DNA of 5,888 nucleotides from Patescibacteria group bacterium (GTDB taxonomy: Bacteria > Patescibacteriota > Minisyncoccia > Phycocordibacterales > SBAW01), in NCBI GenBank assembly GCA_030916835.1, contig JAUPWA010000017.1, forward strand, positions 1 through 5,888. The letters are read 5' to 3'. Positions 5,318-5,888 of this stretch are shown piece after piece; within the stretch, counting starts at the first letter, position 1, and each line of letters begins with the position of its first letter. The translations under genes were made by a program, and so were the position numbers. A model generated the notes under the pieces. The model worked only from the letters and a program-made list of their open reading frames with translations. It was not told the DNA's origin and did not search any database.

Positions 5318-5888
5318 ATGGAGTACCCGCCCCGCGAGCTCCGTCCCACCCAATTCCCGCCACTGCTGCGGGAGATCCCCGATCGGCCCACCAAACTCTA
5401 TCTGCGCGGTCTACTGCCACCACCCGACTATACCTTTATATGTATTGTGGGCTCTCGGCGCACCACCCAGTATGGCGAGCGTATCCTCCACAAGCTAGTC
5501 AGCGGGCTTGCTGGCTACCCTATCACAGTAGTTTCCGGCCTGGCATGGGGCACCGACGCCAACGCTCACAAAGCTGCGCTTGATGTAGGGCTACCCACGG
5601 TAGCGGTGCTGCCCTCGGGCCTGAACGATGACGTGCTCTACCCAAGCATGAACCGCTCGCTTGCTAAACGAATTTTAAAAAGCGGCGGCGCACTCGTTTC
5701 TGAAAATCCACTCGATTTTAAAGCAATGCTCCACAGCTTTCCTGAGCGCAACCGCATAGCCGCCGGCATGTCAAAAGCAACACTAATAGTAGAGGCGGGC
5801 GAAAAGAGCGGCACACTTATTACCGCACGCCTCGCGCTCGACTACAACCGCGAGGTGCTTGTCGTGCCCCACGAGCTCGGGCGAGAAA
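5318..5888 (+). CDS. dprA: DNA-processing protein DprA/Smf, N-terminal 190 residues (3' part outside window)
   Basis: DprA binds incoming single-stranded DNA during natural transformation and loads RecA on it. The Rossmann-like core is clear: KLYLRG (26-31), ICIVGSRRTTQYGERI (41-56), VVSGLAWGTDANAHKAAL (71-88), VAVLPSGLNDDVLYP (95-109), GGALVSENP (123-131), FPERNRIAAGMSKATLIVEA (141-160) and SGTLITARLALDYNREVLVVP (164-184). There is no N-terminal SAM-like domain. The protein begins with a short pre-Rossmann segment (YPPRELRPTQFPPLL), so it is a compact form. ATG 5318 gives this start; no good upstream ATG in frame or Shine-Dalgarno is seen. The C-terminal part, including any winged-helix domain, is outside the window. 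It is transcribed away from serS. Presence of dprA fits the DNA-uptake machinery known from many Patescibacteria, but no com genes are visible here. Confidence 0.95.
   Translation, partial: MEYPPRELRPTQFPPLLREIPDRPTKLYLRGLLPPPDYTFICIVGSRRTTQYGERILHKLVSGLAGYPITVVSGLAWGTDANAHKAALDVGLPTVAVLPSGLNDDVLYPSMNRSLAKRILKSGGALVSENPLDFKAMLHSFPERNRIAAGMSKATLIVEAGEKSGTLITARLALDYNREVLVVPHELGRE

Overview
The window looks like a chromosomal housekeeping region from a Candidate Phyla Radiation (Patescibacteria) bacterium, most likely of the Parcubacteria side. This is inferred from protein character, not from a search. The pointers are a DnaX without the zinc-binding cysteine insertion, a SerRS with variant active-site motifs, two tiny single-span membrane proteins, very short intergenic gaps and about half GC content. 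The standard code is used: TGA, TAG and TAA all act as stops.

Seven genes lie on the minus strand, in transcription order serS, ftsQ, a winged-helix-like protein, dus, two small membrane proteins and dnaX, which runs off the left edge. An eighth gene, dprA, diverges from serS and runs off the right edge. No stretch over about 115 bases lacks a gene. I see no tRNA, rRNA, CRISPR array, insertion sequence or integrase.

Layout: 1-475 dnaX (5' part); 506-910 poly-alanine membrane protein with a lysine-rich tail; 915-1244 small membrane protein, whose ATG overlaps the dus stop; 1241-2362 tRNA-dihydrouridine synthase; 2374-2408 intrinsic terminator; 2417-2983 winged-helix-like protein of unknown role; 2984-3095 its leader, with two short inverted repeats; 3096-3926 FtsQ/DivIB; 3936-5228 seryl-tRNA synthetase; 5229-5317 divergent promoter region; 5318-5888 dprA (5' part).

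The genes do not form one pathway. They cover translation (serS, dus), division (ftsQ), replication (dnaX) and handling of incoming DNA (dprA). The most notable signal is regulatory. At least five of the minus-strand genes, and plausibly six, have a -10-like TANNNT hexamer ending 6-8 bases before the start codon and little or no Shine-Dalgarno sequence. That is the arrangement expected for leaderless mRNAs. Several of these hexamers are embedded in the last codons of the gene upstream. The exception is the winged-helix-like gene, which has a leader, a strong Shine-Dalgarno and its own terminator.
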